From: Isoetes taiwanensis
Lineage: Eukaryota > Streptophyta > Lycopodiopsida > Isoetales > Isoetaceae
Direction of reading: 5' to 3'
Assembly (NCBI GenBank): GCA_021234155.1
Contig: JAJEKV010000011.1
Location: forward strand, 9,775,712-9,839,711
Length of the DNA: 64,000 nt
In this document: one piece after another, positions 23,200 to 34,190 of the stretch
Layout: each line of letters starts with the position of its first letter
Numbering within the stretch: position 1 is the stretch's first letter
Notes under the pieces: model-generated
Told to the model about the DNA's origin: nothing
Seen by the model: only the letters and a program-made list of their open reading frames with translations
Databases searched by the model: none
Translations under genes and position numbers: made by a program

Positions 23200-26078
23200 T
23201 TATGAATAATATGCAGACTTAACCATATGTTACAATACAAACTTGTCAACATATTTCATGTTTTTGAAAGTGTATTATATCTGCATAGGCTGCTGCAGGG
23301 CGTAACTTTGGCATATACACTTGCTACAGGCCATGACAGGTGATTGAAAATTTTAAATTGATTGCAATGGCGGAGCAAAATGTAATAACAAAGATAAGAT
23401 GGTGGTTATGTAAGAAAAATGACTTATTGATGGGCAAAAGATGAGCAATTACGACGGCACAATTTGGAGTCAACAAAGTGCCTAAGACCTAGGTGGAAGT
23501 TGATACAATTTGGTGAACTATGGTCTCCCATGACATGTAGGCTTGGCCTTGTTTCGTTTAAATACATTGGTTTTGCCCAGTAAAAATCCGAATCATTTCA
23601 TAGGGAAAATACCATGACATGTGGGCTTGGACTTTTTTCGTTTAAATACATTAGTTTTACCCAGTAAAAATCCTAATCGTTTCATAGGGAAAATACCATA
23701 GGGAAAATACCATGGACGAACATAATGGATAACCCTAATTATTTCATGCATGCTCTCTACTTGAACAGATACGATCTGGGAGCACCATACATCTGGCATG
23801 CTTTATCTTCGATCTCGGCCATAGATGAAAGGTATGGCTCGATTGCTCAAGATTTAGGTATTCAAGGATTTAAGGAAGCCACTGATAAAGCAATTTCGAA
23901 CTTGGCCATATACGATTGCATTGGTTGAACCCTAATTAGGGTGGATGATGTAATTTTAAGCGGCTCAAATGGCAAGAGGTAGATGTTTGTTTCGAGAAAT
24001 GCATATGGTTCTTTGCCAATATTAGATTGTAAAGCCAAATATTGCCCCGCCTTGTATATTCCTCAGAGTTGTGGGAAATGTTGACACAAGCATCTGCTTT
24101 GTTTCTATGATCAAACAAGACATTGAAGATGCTTCTAGGAATACACAAATCATCAAAACTAAAGGCATTTCTTTGAAACGTAAGGCTTCACACAGTTTGA
24201 CGATTTTCATTTGTTATGTACTTCCATTGCTTAAATGCACTTCCAATCGATTATTTTAACGAAGTTAAATGGTACTCAATTTATTCAAGGCATGCATAGC
24301 CTATATACATGTGAAAAAACGTGGAAGATAATCTGATTATTCGGATTATTCGTAATTTCACAATTTAGCATTATCTAGATGCTTTCCAAAGGAAATAAAT
24401 CTAGCTTAGCTTGTACTCACAGAAGATAATTACAGAAGATAATCTAGCCTTGCAAGGAAGTCACTTTGCCGGCACTACACAAAAAGGTGCGATAAGGCGT
24501 TAGCACTCTAGCAAATGGCCAAACTAAGGATTATCCCAAGATCTGCGACTTCAGGGTTGGATGCATAGTCAAATCTATATTATAGCTTATTTGCTTCAAA
24601 TGGTAGTATATTGCTTAGATTATATGTGATTGCACTTGTGTAGGATATAGCTGGGGTCTAGACCCCTGGATTTGCATTGTTTTATGGTCTACCCTTGATC
24701 CGGAAGAATAGCCTAGACTATGATTACATGCTCATGCATGTTATTGGTCTACATGACTGCTTCCGTTCAACAAATACTGCTTGAGGTAGGTTTTGTGATT
24801 TATAATTTTGGCCAAATATGGTGGAGGTGTATACATTAGATTCTCGCCCATGCATGATGAAATGTGCTGATATGATTTCCAAAGGAAGTAGACCCCGTGT
24901 GCTAGTGCCACACCGATTAACATTTTGTAGGGGATCTCGATATGGTGAATGGACATTTGGGAGAAATGTGCCATAGTAAATTAAATAGTAAATTAAATAA
25001 TGACATAGTAATGGATGGCAAGTAATGGATGCTATAAACACGAGCTTTCTCTTGATGCTTAGGCTTGAAAAAATAAGTAATATACATGTTTAACATTGTC
25101 AAGATCAAAACACCGCATCGTAATATGTATAGACCTATGCTAGGTTGTCTAGATCTTTAGAACTATGAAGATTTGACTAAGACATGTTCTCTTGCATGGA
25201 TTTTAAATATTTTCTCTTGCATGTTCTCTTGCATGGACCAAGACATGGGCAGTGTACTTTAAATATTTTCTCACGATGGATTTTTTTCACGCTTATAAGT
25301 AGAGGGCGGTTTATAAAGCACTCGGGGCGATATCCGATACTCTAAACATAAGCATCCTATGCTTGTCCGGGCCGGATAAAATGGTAGATGTATGGGAGGA
25401 TTAACATGCAGGCTAACATTAAAATTGCTTGGGAACTATATGTTAAAGGCAGAGTAAGTTAGGCATTCTTTGCTATCTTTCTATTGTGTTGAGGATTACA
25501 TCCAAGGTGAAGGGCGAAAAGCCCAAGAAATCTAAGCTTACCTGTTAGTGACTTAGGCTCTTACCCTTCTTAGGCTAACTGTCCTCTGGTTTCACTGCAG
25601 GTAACGGGATTTCTTGCTCCTATGTGTGTTTTCCATTTATTCAAGTTGGAAAAGCTACAAGACAAGACAAGATGACATCGAAGATACATTTTTGACAAAT
25701 TTGCTGAGCTTTATGGTGCTGATTTGGAAGACAAGGAAAATTCTGAACTCTATGTTTGCTGGATATTCTAATCCCAGTCTAGAAAAAGCGCCTTTTTAGA
25801 CTTTAAAAAGTATTTAACATTGGTAATATAAAGATTTATGGAGAACTTTTTGGATTATGAATGAAATTATGTTTATAAGCTCTAGAGAATTGGGAACTTC
25901 TTGTAGATTGTAGAATATGGTAATTGCTTTTGCCTTGATAAATGCTAACCATTTTAAGGCTTAAGTCAAATGTACACCTGATTTGGCTTAAGGCTGCATA
26001 TTGACCGGAAGTGGTCTTTGCAAAAGTCCATGAAAGGTAAAAGTCTGTTTTAACAGGTTTAAAGGGTTTTTTTTTTTT
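23200..26078. repeat. 2.88-kb direct repeat, copy B
   Basis: Second copy of the block at 19,841-22,718, in the same orientation, ending in GGTTTAAAGGG plus poly-T. An A-rich and (AAAT)n stretch follows at about 26,080-26,118, then the CACTA-type subterminal repeats. Confidence 0.9.
23725..23928 (+). pseudogene. Possible hAT-type transposase remnant (copy B)
   Basis: A 67-codon frame reads MDNPNYFMHALYLN, then IWHALSSI, then IYDCIG. The 'P..(H/Y)..A.YLNP' pattern and the loosely spaced aromatic residues recall the region before the dimerisation domain of plant hAT transposases. No catalytic or dimerisation motif is present, so this is at best a fragment. The name is a resemblance, not a confirmed match. 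Confidence 0.3.
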
Positions 26079-26118
26079 CCCCAAAAAAAAAAAATAAATA
26101 AATAAATAAATAAATAAA

Positions 26119-26657
26119 TTAGTGACGTCATTAAACGACGTTGCTTACGTGGCGCTCTGCTGACAATAGCGTGGCACGGACGATGCCGGCCACGCTGGCA
26201 AAACTGCTGCCACGTCAGATATTCTAGGCGTCGTTTAACGACGTCATGTCGACGTGGCAGGACACTTTGGCGTGCCCGGCGGCATGTCGCCAAGCCCGCA
26301 CGGCCGACCGGTCACGCCGATTTTTAGTCGACGTTCAACGACGTCATGTCGACGTGGCAAAACACGGTGGCGTGCCAGCCTGGCATGTCAACAAGCCACG
26401 CAGCCGGATGTGCCACGTCAGATCCACGAGACGACGTTAAACGACGTTTTGTGCACGTGGCACGACACGCACGCTTGCCATCTTGGCAGCAGTACCATGC
26501 CACGCAGGCCAATCCGACACGTCAGCCCTGAGAAACGTCGTTGAACGACGTCGAAACGACGTTGTCGTCGTTGAACGACGATGTCGTCGATGTTCGACGA
26601 CGACCCGTCGTTCTTCAACGTCGCGACGTCGTTGGACGTCGACTATCCCTTGTAGTG
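26119..26657. repeat. Right subterminal repeats and terminus of the CACTA-type element
   Basis: GTTTAACGACGTCATGTCGACGTGGCA-like units (split here as CGTTTAACGACGTC and ATGTCGACGTGGCA) recur about every 110-120 bp at 26,230, 26,335 and 26,430. They give way to dense CGTCGTTGAACGACG words and the terminus CCCTTGTAGTG. Several open frames run through both strands only because the repeats have a 3-bp rhythm. Confidence 0.65.
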
Positions 26658-26660
26658 GTT

Positions 26661-26950
26661 ATTCTCAATGCCCTTCATCTAACCACGCGGCAACAAATCT
26701 TGTTTTAGCGTAAAAAAAACACCACTGCAATTCCAATTCCCTTTCCAGGTCCTTTTGATTAAGTGCTCACTGCATTTCCCTTTCCGAGGTCTTTTTGATT
26801 AAGCGCTCTCAATATGAACTGCATGAAGATGCTTCATGTTTTTTGCAATTTGCAGTATGATATCGACTAAGCAAAAAGTCATGACTCCCAAGTCTGTTCC
26901 CATGAGCTCTAAAACAAGAAATTTTTACATGCATCATCCGAAGATCATGG
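26661..26950. other. Flank of the CACTA-type element, no gene seen
   Basis: It contains a short duplication (TTCCCTTTCC(A/G)(A/G)GTC(C/T)TTTTGATTAAG) at 26,740-26,805. The sequence next to the kinase fragment may be its intron or downstream part. Confidence 0.3.
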
Positions 26951-26952
26951 CT

Positions 26953-27172
26953 TACAGTCTCCTCATGTTCAATTGTCCTAGTATTTGGTCCAAACGTTCT
27001 CCAGTAAGGATCTGAGAGCACACTACTAATAAACTAAAAACATCCACCTTCATACTATAGTTGCTCAACTCTTCTAACATTTCTGTAGCCATGTATAGAG
27101 ATGTGCCTCTCATCTGGGTATTCGAACCTATGGCAAAATCTGCTTTGAGACACCAAAGTCAGCTAGCTTTAT
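26953..27172 (-). pseudogene. Protein kinase fragment (activation segment), broken
   Basis: Read on the minus strand, KLADFGVSKQ carries the DFG magnesium-binding loop. After a one-base frame change comes MRGTSLYMATEMLEE, equivalent to the GT..YMAPEM element, with Thr where Pro is expected. Then follows NYSMKVDVFSLLVVCSQILTGE, equivalent to the 'sDVFSfGvl..EilTG' helix. This is subdomains VII-IX of a Ser/Thr (plant receptor-like or Raf-like) kinase. The N-lobe, catalytic loop and C-lobe are absent. The frame shift, the Pro-to-Thr change and the isolation argue for a dead copy. A possible donor site follows (ACTGTAAGCC), so this may be a single captured exon. Confidence 0.65.
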
Positions 27173-27201
27173 AAGATTTCTTGGATTATTTTCTTTTCTT
27201 G

Positions 27202-27935
27202 ATGGCGTCTACTCGAGCAGCTTCTCAAAAGCATAAACGCAAGTATATTGATAAAAGACGGTCGTCCATCCCTCTTAAGAAGCATCTTGTTAAGAAGCAT
27301 CGTGCATCAGCTATTCCTTCCGTTCCGTCCAATAGGGCTACTTTGAATCCCAACTTTTCAAATCCTTTAGCTTCAGGTTTTGGTTTTTCTCCAAGTTCCT
27401 CGTCTGATTTGCCTAATTGCTCCATTTTCTTCCCATGCTCCTACATCTCATAATGATCCCTTCCTTGGCGGGCCAAAATTCTACGATTCCTAGTTCTTCT
27501 TCTTTAGATGCTAATAACAAGATTCTACAAGCAATAAAACTCCAGTCTGCTCAAATCCAAGACTTACAAAGTTCTTTATCTATCCAATATCATGTTAATG
27601 AGAAGATTGAGGCCTTGAGGTTGGAGTTTCGGGAACGCGCTTCTCGTGCTATACCTACTTTTAAGAATGATCCAATTAGAATCCAGTATGAGTTCTTGTC
27701 CTCTATGCAAGACCGTTTTGATGATTTATATTCTCGCTTATCTGCATTGAGCCCTTCGATTCCTAATGATGTTCTTACAATTGTGGAAGGGGGTAAGACG
27801 TCTGTTGCTCAACATATGAAGTTCTTGATTGTTGCAGACACGGACTATGAGATAGCTCTCGATTTTAATTACCATATTTTTCCTCCTTTCTCCGTTGATG
27901 AAGCATGGCGTCTCAAATTCGCCCGCCAGTGTTGA
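27202..27935 (+). pseudogene. Gag-like ORF of an unidentified retroelement, frameshifted
   Basis: An N-terminal basic/Ser-rich part (MASTRAASQKHKRKYIDKRR, about 80 codons) runs in one frame. From about 27,430 the coding signal passes to another frame (through SSSSLDANNKILQAIKLQ), so at least one frameshift is present. The C-terminal part has a coiled-coil-like stretch (QIQDLQSSLSIQYHVNEKIE) and the pattern FKNDPIRIQYEFL, later VEGGKTSVAQHMKFLIVADT. The spacing 'FK..gn..QyeF... V..G...... K.L..AD' resembles first-ORF proteins of DIRS-like (tyrosine recombinase) retroelements. I cannot confirm this, and no reverse transcriptase or recombinase follows. It stops at 27,935. Confidence 0.35.
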
Positions 27936-28100
27936 CCTAGTTGTCTTCATTAGTTGAGTTGCACCTTTGGTGGGCATGGAACTTATTGTATTGACCCTTG
28001 TTCGGCCTCATTGGGGTTCCTTCCACGACTCATTGCTTAATTTGGTTTTTTCATCCATACATTTTGTGCCTCTAGGAGCTAAGTATTGATTTTTTGCATT

Positions 28101-28348
28101 ATTCACACGGGGGGTGACTCCGGGCAACGAGAGCTGTTGGATAGGCATATTCACCCCTTATTCCTTAATCTACACCGTACGTAAAGTTCCTCGTTTGTGG
28201 GGTATGCAAGTACAAAATTTGCTATACTGTATAACAAGATTCGCAAAATACTATAAGATTTCAAGCAGAATACTATATAGTGTTGATTTCATACGTGCAA
28301 AATACAATTATGAGGGCTCTCGCTGCCCTACGTCACCCCCCGTGTGAA
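28101..28348. mobile_element. MITE-like element with 34-bp terminal inverted repeats
   Basis: The left end ATTCACACGGGGGGTGAC, continuing GGGCAACGAGAGC, is mirrored by the right end GCTCTCGCTGCCC...GTCACCCCCCGTGTGAAT, with about 4 mismatches in 34 bp. The element is about 248 bp and has no coding capacity. A second, inverted and partly truncated copy lies at about 8,601-8,820, next to the same right-hand flank. No clear target duplication is visible. Confidence 0.75.
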
Positions 28349-28760
28349 TATGCACCCAAACTAAAGGGGGTTTAAGGGGGATTTTAATTTAAATGTGTTG
28401 GACCCAATGGTTGTGTTAATTAATGTCAATGGTAGTTATGTGTTGGTTGTTAATGTCAATGGTTGTTATGTGTTGGGGGGTTTAATTTTTATATGTTGGA
28501 TGTTAATGGTTTGTGTTGCAAAAAAAAATTTGGCCCTTCGGGCCTTAAGGACATCCACCCCCCCCCCCGGTGAGACAAAAATTTTAGAATTCAAACCAGA
28601 AAAAAACTAGAATTCATTTGAGGCTTTCATCACCGTAAACTTTTGAATTTCATCACAAGAAAAAACAAATAGAACATAAGTAAAAGTTACCATAAAGATA
28701 GAGCAGATTGATCCCATTATTCTTCTAAACTCATAAAGTTTGCAACACCCATACACAAAC
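28349..28760. repeat. Flanking blocks B and C of the composite repeat (copy 2)
   Basis: Block B (to about 28,515) is direct with 8,822-9,010. Block C (about 28,520-28,750, with GGCCCTTCGGGCC and AGAGCAGATTGATCCCATT) is the reverse complement of about 8,360-8,600. The C/G homopolymer near 28,556-28,568 is likely unstable. Confidence 0.7.
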
Positions 28761-29165
28761 ATTTTTCAACTGGAATTTAACAGCAACCTTTGGCCTCCAT
28801 GGATTCTTGTGGTGAGAAACCAAAGTGGGAAACTTTTCTGCTTGTTAGCACAAGGATCTAGAAGCCTCAAAATCTAAAAATGCATGGTAATTTTTTGCAG
28901 GCTTCATTCGGAATGAGCCATAAAACAATATCCAATAGCGCAATCAGATTAATCACCGGTAGGATGTAAAAGCCTACCAAACCCGGCCGGAAAATTGCTG
29001 TTTTAGCATAGATAACTTAACCAAACATATCCATATCATACACTATCAAAAAGATCTCGGAGAGAGCTTTCCAACGCAATAAAAATCATCTCAAACAGAG
29101 CTCTGGATCAAAAGTTATGATAAGAAATGTGTTGCCGGCGGGGAAACTGCACTACATGCGCCCTT
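28761..29165. other. No gene seen
   Basis: A/T-rich sequence between the composite repeat blocks. I see no shared structure or open frame worth naming. Confidence 0.3.
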
Positions 29166-29171
29166 CATGTG

Positions 29172-29365
29172 CCCATTATGCACCACACACACAAAAAGAG
29201 GGCTTTTGTTGTGAGCCATTGGTTGTTGACCATTATGCACCACACACAAAAAAGAGCTTTTGTTGTGAGCCATTGGTTGTTGACCATTATGCACCACACG
29301 CACAAAAAAAAAAAAAAGGGTTTTAGTTGTGAGCCATTGGTTGTTGACCATTGGAAAAAAAAAAA
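29172..29365. repeat. Roughly 60-bp tandem repeat with poly-A tracts
   Basis: GTGAGCCATTGGTTGTTGAC followed by CATTATGCACCACAC and an A-rich run is repeated three to four times. It ends with a run of about 20 A. Frames on both strands are repeat products. Confidence 0.85.
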
Positions 29366-29379
29366 AAAAAAAAAGGCTA

Positions 29380-29520
29380 AAATCAATGGCTCAGAAATGA
29401 TGCACTCTAGATGTACGCATTAGTACATCCATTTGAATACATCACGAAATCATAGGAAAACCTTAGTGAAAAGCGTACAAAAACACAAAGAAAACCCCCT
29501 GTTATTATGCTACATATTCT
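29380..29520. repeat. Segment inverted relative to 7,480-7,620
   Basis: GAAAACCCCCTGTTATTATG then CTACATATTC is the reverse complement of the sequence after the palindromic segment at 7.48 kb. It shows that the composite repeat continues to this point, in inverse orientation. Confidence 0.65.
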
Positions 29521-29937
29521 TTATTAATTATATTTTTTGATAACCAATGTTTCTAGTTGTTTTTTGCTTTACTTATTCAAGTTGCTTCAGATTGCTTAGG
29601 GTAGCTTCTTCAAATTTTCGTCATCCTTTGTATTAGCCTTTAACTTTCTTATTTATGATTAACCTCTGGTATCTTGTCCTTTGCATTTTTATGTTTCGTT
29701 TTATGTGGTGGTTTTTATAGTTCGGAGGTTTTCGCTTGTTGTGCTTGTCTATCAACTCTGGCTTGTATCGTATTGCTTGTCACATTTGGGCATTACCAAT
29801 GTAGTAGAAGTGGCTGTTTTTAGGATCTCTAAGCATTGTGGAATTCTTTATAGTTTTCTCGTTTTCTAGATTATTTAAAAGGTGGATTGTTCCTCTTCTG
29901 TCGGCTATGTCATTTGTTGTTGTATAGAGTCTCCCAA
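29521..29937. other. No gene seen
   Basis: T-rich sequence separating two blocks of the composite repeat; it has no counterpart in the first copy at 7.3-9.05 kb that I can see. Confidence 0.3.
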
Positions 29938-30090
29938 GAATGAAATGGTTCTATGCCATCATAGAACCATCATTCTTGGGAAGACGGCATCCTATTTTCG
30001 GACCTTTTTTCGAGGGCCTTTTTTACAATCATCTATAAATTGTTCCATTTCCTTACTTTCTGTATCAACGTTCTCTTTGAGTGTTCCATC
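29938..30090. repeat. Dispersed repeat segment starting with a palindrome (copy 2)
   Basis: The inverted repeat CCCAAGAATGAAATGGTTC / GAACCATCATTCTTGGG is followed by the same sequence as 7,310-7,410, with a 14-bp internal insertion (CGAGGGCCTTTTTT). The hairpin arms are more complete here than in copy 1. Confidence 0.75.
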
Positions 30091-30197
30091 AAAAGTTTCT
30101 TGTCCACGTTCTAAGACAAATAAAAACGGACCGAGTTAAATTTAGACGCATTGGTAAAACTGGTTCGAGATATTTATGAGAATCAGAGGTAAGTAAT

Positions 30198-31640
30198 ATG
30201 CCCATATCAGGCGCACACTCATATATGTTCACCATGATGGAAGTAAAAGAGATATTATTAGATTTGGCTAATGATAAAGCCCACGATTTGGATGGCATGT
30301 GTGTGGAACTGTTGAAATGGGGGGGAGAGAAAATAGTACAGATACTCACAGATTTGCTAAATAAGAGTGTGAGGCAAGGATTATCTCTCTTCTGGAAGAT
30401 GAATAGGGTACACCCCATCCACAAATCAGGGGACAAACAAGTGGTACAGGACAATTTTGATTGGTAGTATGTTTGCCAAGATACTAGGAAGCGTATTGGA
30501 GGTAAAATTAAATACTTGGGCAGAACTGGAAGAGGTGCACTCCAGAGGTCAAGCTGGATTCAGGAAAGGACATAGTATGTTCGATCATATTCTAAAGAAA
30601 CCAAATGAAACATTGTTTGTTGCATTTATAGATTTTTGTAAAGCATTTGATACAATCCCACGAGGAAATCTATGGGAGAGGATGGCGCAACTTGGAGTGC
30701 CTCAAGACATCCAGGGAGCATTATCTCAGCTATACTCAAAAGTATTAATAAATATTTTCTGGGATTTAGATGACCATATCAGAAGCACTTTCGGGGTCCG
30801 TCAAGGATCCCCACTGTCACCGACATTATTTGGCATTTTTATTGATGGCTGAGGGCACATTCTTTAGCAAGAACTACTCTGGGTTTGTACATAATCCAAC
30901 TTCTCTTGTATGCTGATGATGTGGTTATATTATCCCAAAAAAGGAAATCTTACAGGAGTGCTTAAACAACCTAGCAGCATTCTGTGATTGTAAAGGCATG
31001 GAGGTAAACATCTCAAAATAAAAAATTATGATATTCGGGACTCGAGATCGTCCATCATCTACATATAAATGGCAAGAAATGGGAGTGGTTAAATCCTACA
31101 GTCTCTGGGAATTGATACGTCTTCAAGATATGACTGGAAATAATGCATAAAAAAGAAGAATCTCGGGTGGAAGAGCAGCCCTTTTTAACATGCTAGGGAG
31201 ATGCAATAAGGCAAATTTGGTGGATTTTGGTCTCAAGAGAATTCTATTCAAAACACTAATGCAGACAATTCTTCTATATGGGGTCCCCATCAGGAGGCCG
31301 GGAATTTCAGCACGGACGTGGAAGGAAATAGAAGCAATACAAATTTGTCAGAGAAGAGCTAGGAATAAGTTCTCAAATTCCATATGCTATCATGTTGGCT
31401 GAAGTTGGGATGCTGCCACTTGAGGCTGAAGGGTTGTACCAAACAATGAATTTCTATCACAGGATCAAGAACTGAGATGCAGGCAAGTTTTTGCATCAGG
31501 CGTTGGCATGTGCAAGTGAAGGATGGGAGAAGGATTTACTTGCTTGGGGAGAAAGATGGGGAATTGAAGCACTGGCTTGGCCTTTTGACAAAGAAGAGGC
31601 AAAAACATTACTGCGCAGAGTGATTATACATGTTCTCATC
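30198..31640 (+). pseudogene. LINE (non-LTR retrotransposon) reverse transcriptase, degenerate
   Basis: Consecutive frames, broken by stops and frameshifts, give the ordered blocks of a non-LTR reverse transcriptase: VKEILLDLANDKAHDLDGM (the 'a...l...KapGpDG' block), VHPIHKSGD, QAGFRKGHSMFDHI, AFIDFCKAFDTI (first catalytic Asp, about 30,631), GVRQGSPLSPTLFGIFID, and LYADDVVILS (catalytic YADD box, about 30,906-30,930). A thumb/connection part follows, with LFKTLMQTILLYGVP. Both catalytic Asp regions are visible, but the element is dead here. The 5' endonuclease and first ORF are missing (5'-truncated), as is usual for LINE copies. The 3' end is not clear. Confidence 0.85.
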
Positions 31641-32520
31641 CATTTCCAAAAAGTGCAGACATTTGATTACCATTGCATTGCATTATTTGTCGCAAACACG
31701 TCCTATTTGGCCACTTATAGTTTGGCATCACATTCTTGAAGTTGTTCTTTATATTTTTAGGTTTTTTCGGCACTATTGTTATATTTCATTTGCATATTTG
31801 CTATTTAGCTTTATCTAGATATGCCAAATATTGCATTTGGCACTCCATTGCAATTTTTGACGTGGGTTTTTATTTTTTATGCTTATCTTTATTTAGGTGT
31901 GGAGTATACTGAGTTGTTGCACATGAGGTATTTTATTGAGCGCATTCTAATTTTGTGCATTGTGCTAGTCTTGCCTGATTCTCATTGTCTCGGGGAGTCC
32001 ATTTCTAGCTGGCTATTGAGATCTTTTTGCACGTATATCATGCTTTTCGAGAGTTAATCTTGCCTCATTCATCTAGCTATTTTTGTGATTTCTTAGTTGG
32101 AGTATTTAGAATATCTGTTTTCTTGTGTTGATTTTGGTCATAGAAATCTTTATCCACTATTTTTTGTTTATTGCTCTTCTATATTTGCACATATTTTGCC
32201 GATCCTGAATTCCATTTTCTGCATCTGTACTTCCACTTGGATTTGAATTTTGTCATTACATATCACGTGATCTAGGTTCGTTTTTGGTTTGCATGCTTCT
32301 TTTACATATTTTCTCGAGGTTGGCAGTCGTGGCTTTATTTTTTGTATTTGGGCCAAATCTCCAGAGATACATGTCTCAAGTTGTCCATTATTGCACCTAG
32401 GTTTGTTATTGAATTTATCGCTTATGCGTTTACATCTTGGTGTGCATAACTCCTCATACATCATTTGCGTTTAACCTCTAGGTCCCGAGAACCTGAGCCA
32501 TTGACGAATTAACCTAACCA
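31641..32520. other. No gene seen
   Basis: T-rich, long low-information stretch after the LINE remnant. It may include the LINE 3' region, but no poly-A tail or target duplication was found. Confidence 0.3.
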
Positions 32521-32639
32521 TTATGTTTAGAGTAGATGGATTTGATCTATTCTCTATCATTTTAGTTCATTGGATGATGATTGGATTAGTCTATGTGCAC
32601 TTCTGTGTATTGGGATAGGAGGTAGAGACCTAGATTATT

Positions 32640-33676
<1,037 letters not shown>

Positions 33677-33687
33677 TGGTATCAGAG
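33677..33687 (+). promoter_or_regulatory. Primer binding site for initiator-Met tRNA
   Basis: TGGTATCAGAG is the standard plant LTR-retrotransposon primer binding site complementary to the 3' end of tRNA-iMet. It lies 1 bp after a CA dinucleotide that could end an LTR. Confidence 0.55.
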
Positions 33688-34080
33688 TTATGATCTTGGT
33701 TGACCAAGATCGAGCATTGACCATCTTCCAGTAGTACTAAGCCATCACTAGAGATGTGCATCCTTCCACTTAGGTCTGGGATTAAACCCCGATTCCTTGC
33801 CCTCGTGGCCTGAGACTGTTGCATGCAGGCCTGTGATGTCCTCACGTCTGTAGGGAGCTGCACACATGCATGTGCTGTTCCCGCAGCTTCATAACCGTTT
33901 CCCTGAAACTAGGCCACCGTTTACTGGTTACTGTCTAAAGCCCTCTGGTCCTAGGATGCCCAAAAAGTCATATGTGGCAGGCGGCACTAGGCTGGTGACG
34001 CTAGGTTCGGCGATGCCCCTAGAGTTGCCCCTAGGATCCGAAAACTTCCTCAAGGTGGGATTTAATCCTGCCTACAAAGT

Positions 34081-34190
34081 GTGCATGTATGGCCAAAGTT
34101 TTGCCCAACGGATGTGTGGTGAGTTGGTATAGGCCTAGTAATGCCAAAATAAATGTGCACTTGGTCTGGGGTTCAAACCCGGCCATTAAT
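34081..34190 (+). promoter_or_regulatory. tRNA-like internal pol III promoter (first satellite unit)
   Basis: This is a representative copy of the A-box/B-box pair found in nearly every unit. The D-arm-like part has GGT/GCC pairing around GAGTTGGTATAG. The T-arm-like part pairs GGG with CCC around TTCAAA. The anticodon-like region between (AATGCCAAAATAAATGTGCAC) does not fold as a proper anticodon arm, so this is tRNA-derived rather than a functional tRNA. Whether it is transcribed is unknown. Confidence 0.5.

Larger units (their letters stand above)
9170..26657. mobile_element. Probable 17.5-kb CACTA-type (EnSpm/CMC) element with nested repeats
   Basis: The left end begins CACTACAAAAATTGCC at 9,170. 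The right end, read on the other strand, begins CACTACAAGGG at 26,657. Both ends are bordered by GTT (9,167-9,169 and 26,658-26,660), a 3-bp duplication as expected for CACTA elements. Both ends are packed with subterminal words of the CGTTGAACGACG / ACGACG type, and both carry ACGACGTTGCTTACGTG. Only the outer 8 bp of the terminal repeats are identical. No CACTA transposase (TNPD-like) is recognisable inside, so the element is non-autonomous or gutted. Its interior is filled by a 1.1-kb tandem repeat, a 4.4-kb nested element and a duplicated 2.88-kb block. Alternatively, the two ends could belong to different elements. Confidence 0.6.

Noticed and set aside
19841-26078. LTR retrotransposon with 2.88-kb LTRs
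   Set aside because: The ends are not TG...CA, no primer binding site follows copy A, and no polypurine tract precedes copy B.
34081-34190. Functional tRNA genes in the satellite
   Set aside because: The A and B boxes are good, but the anticodon arm and acceptor stem do not fold.
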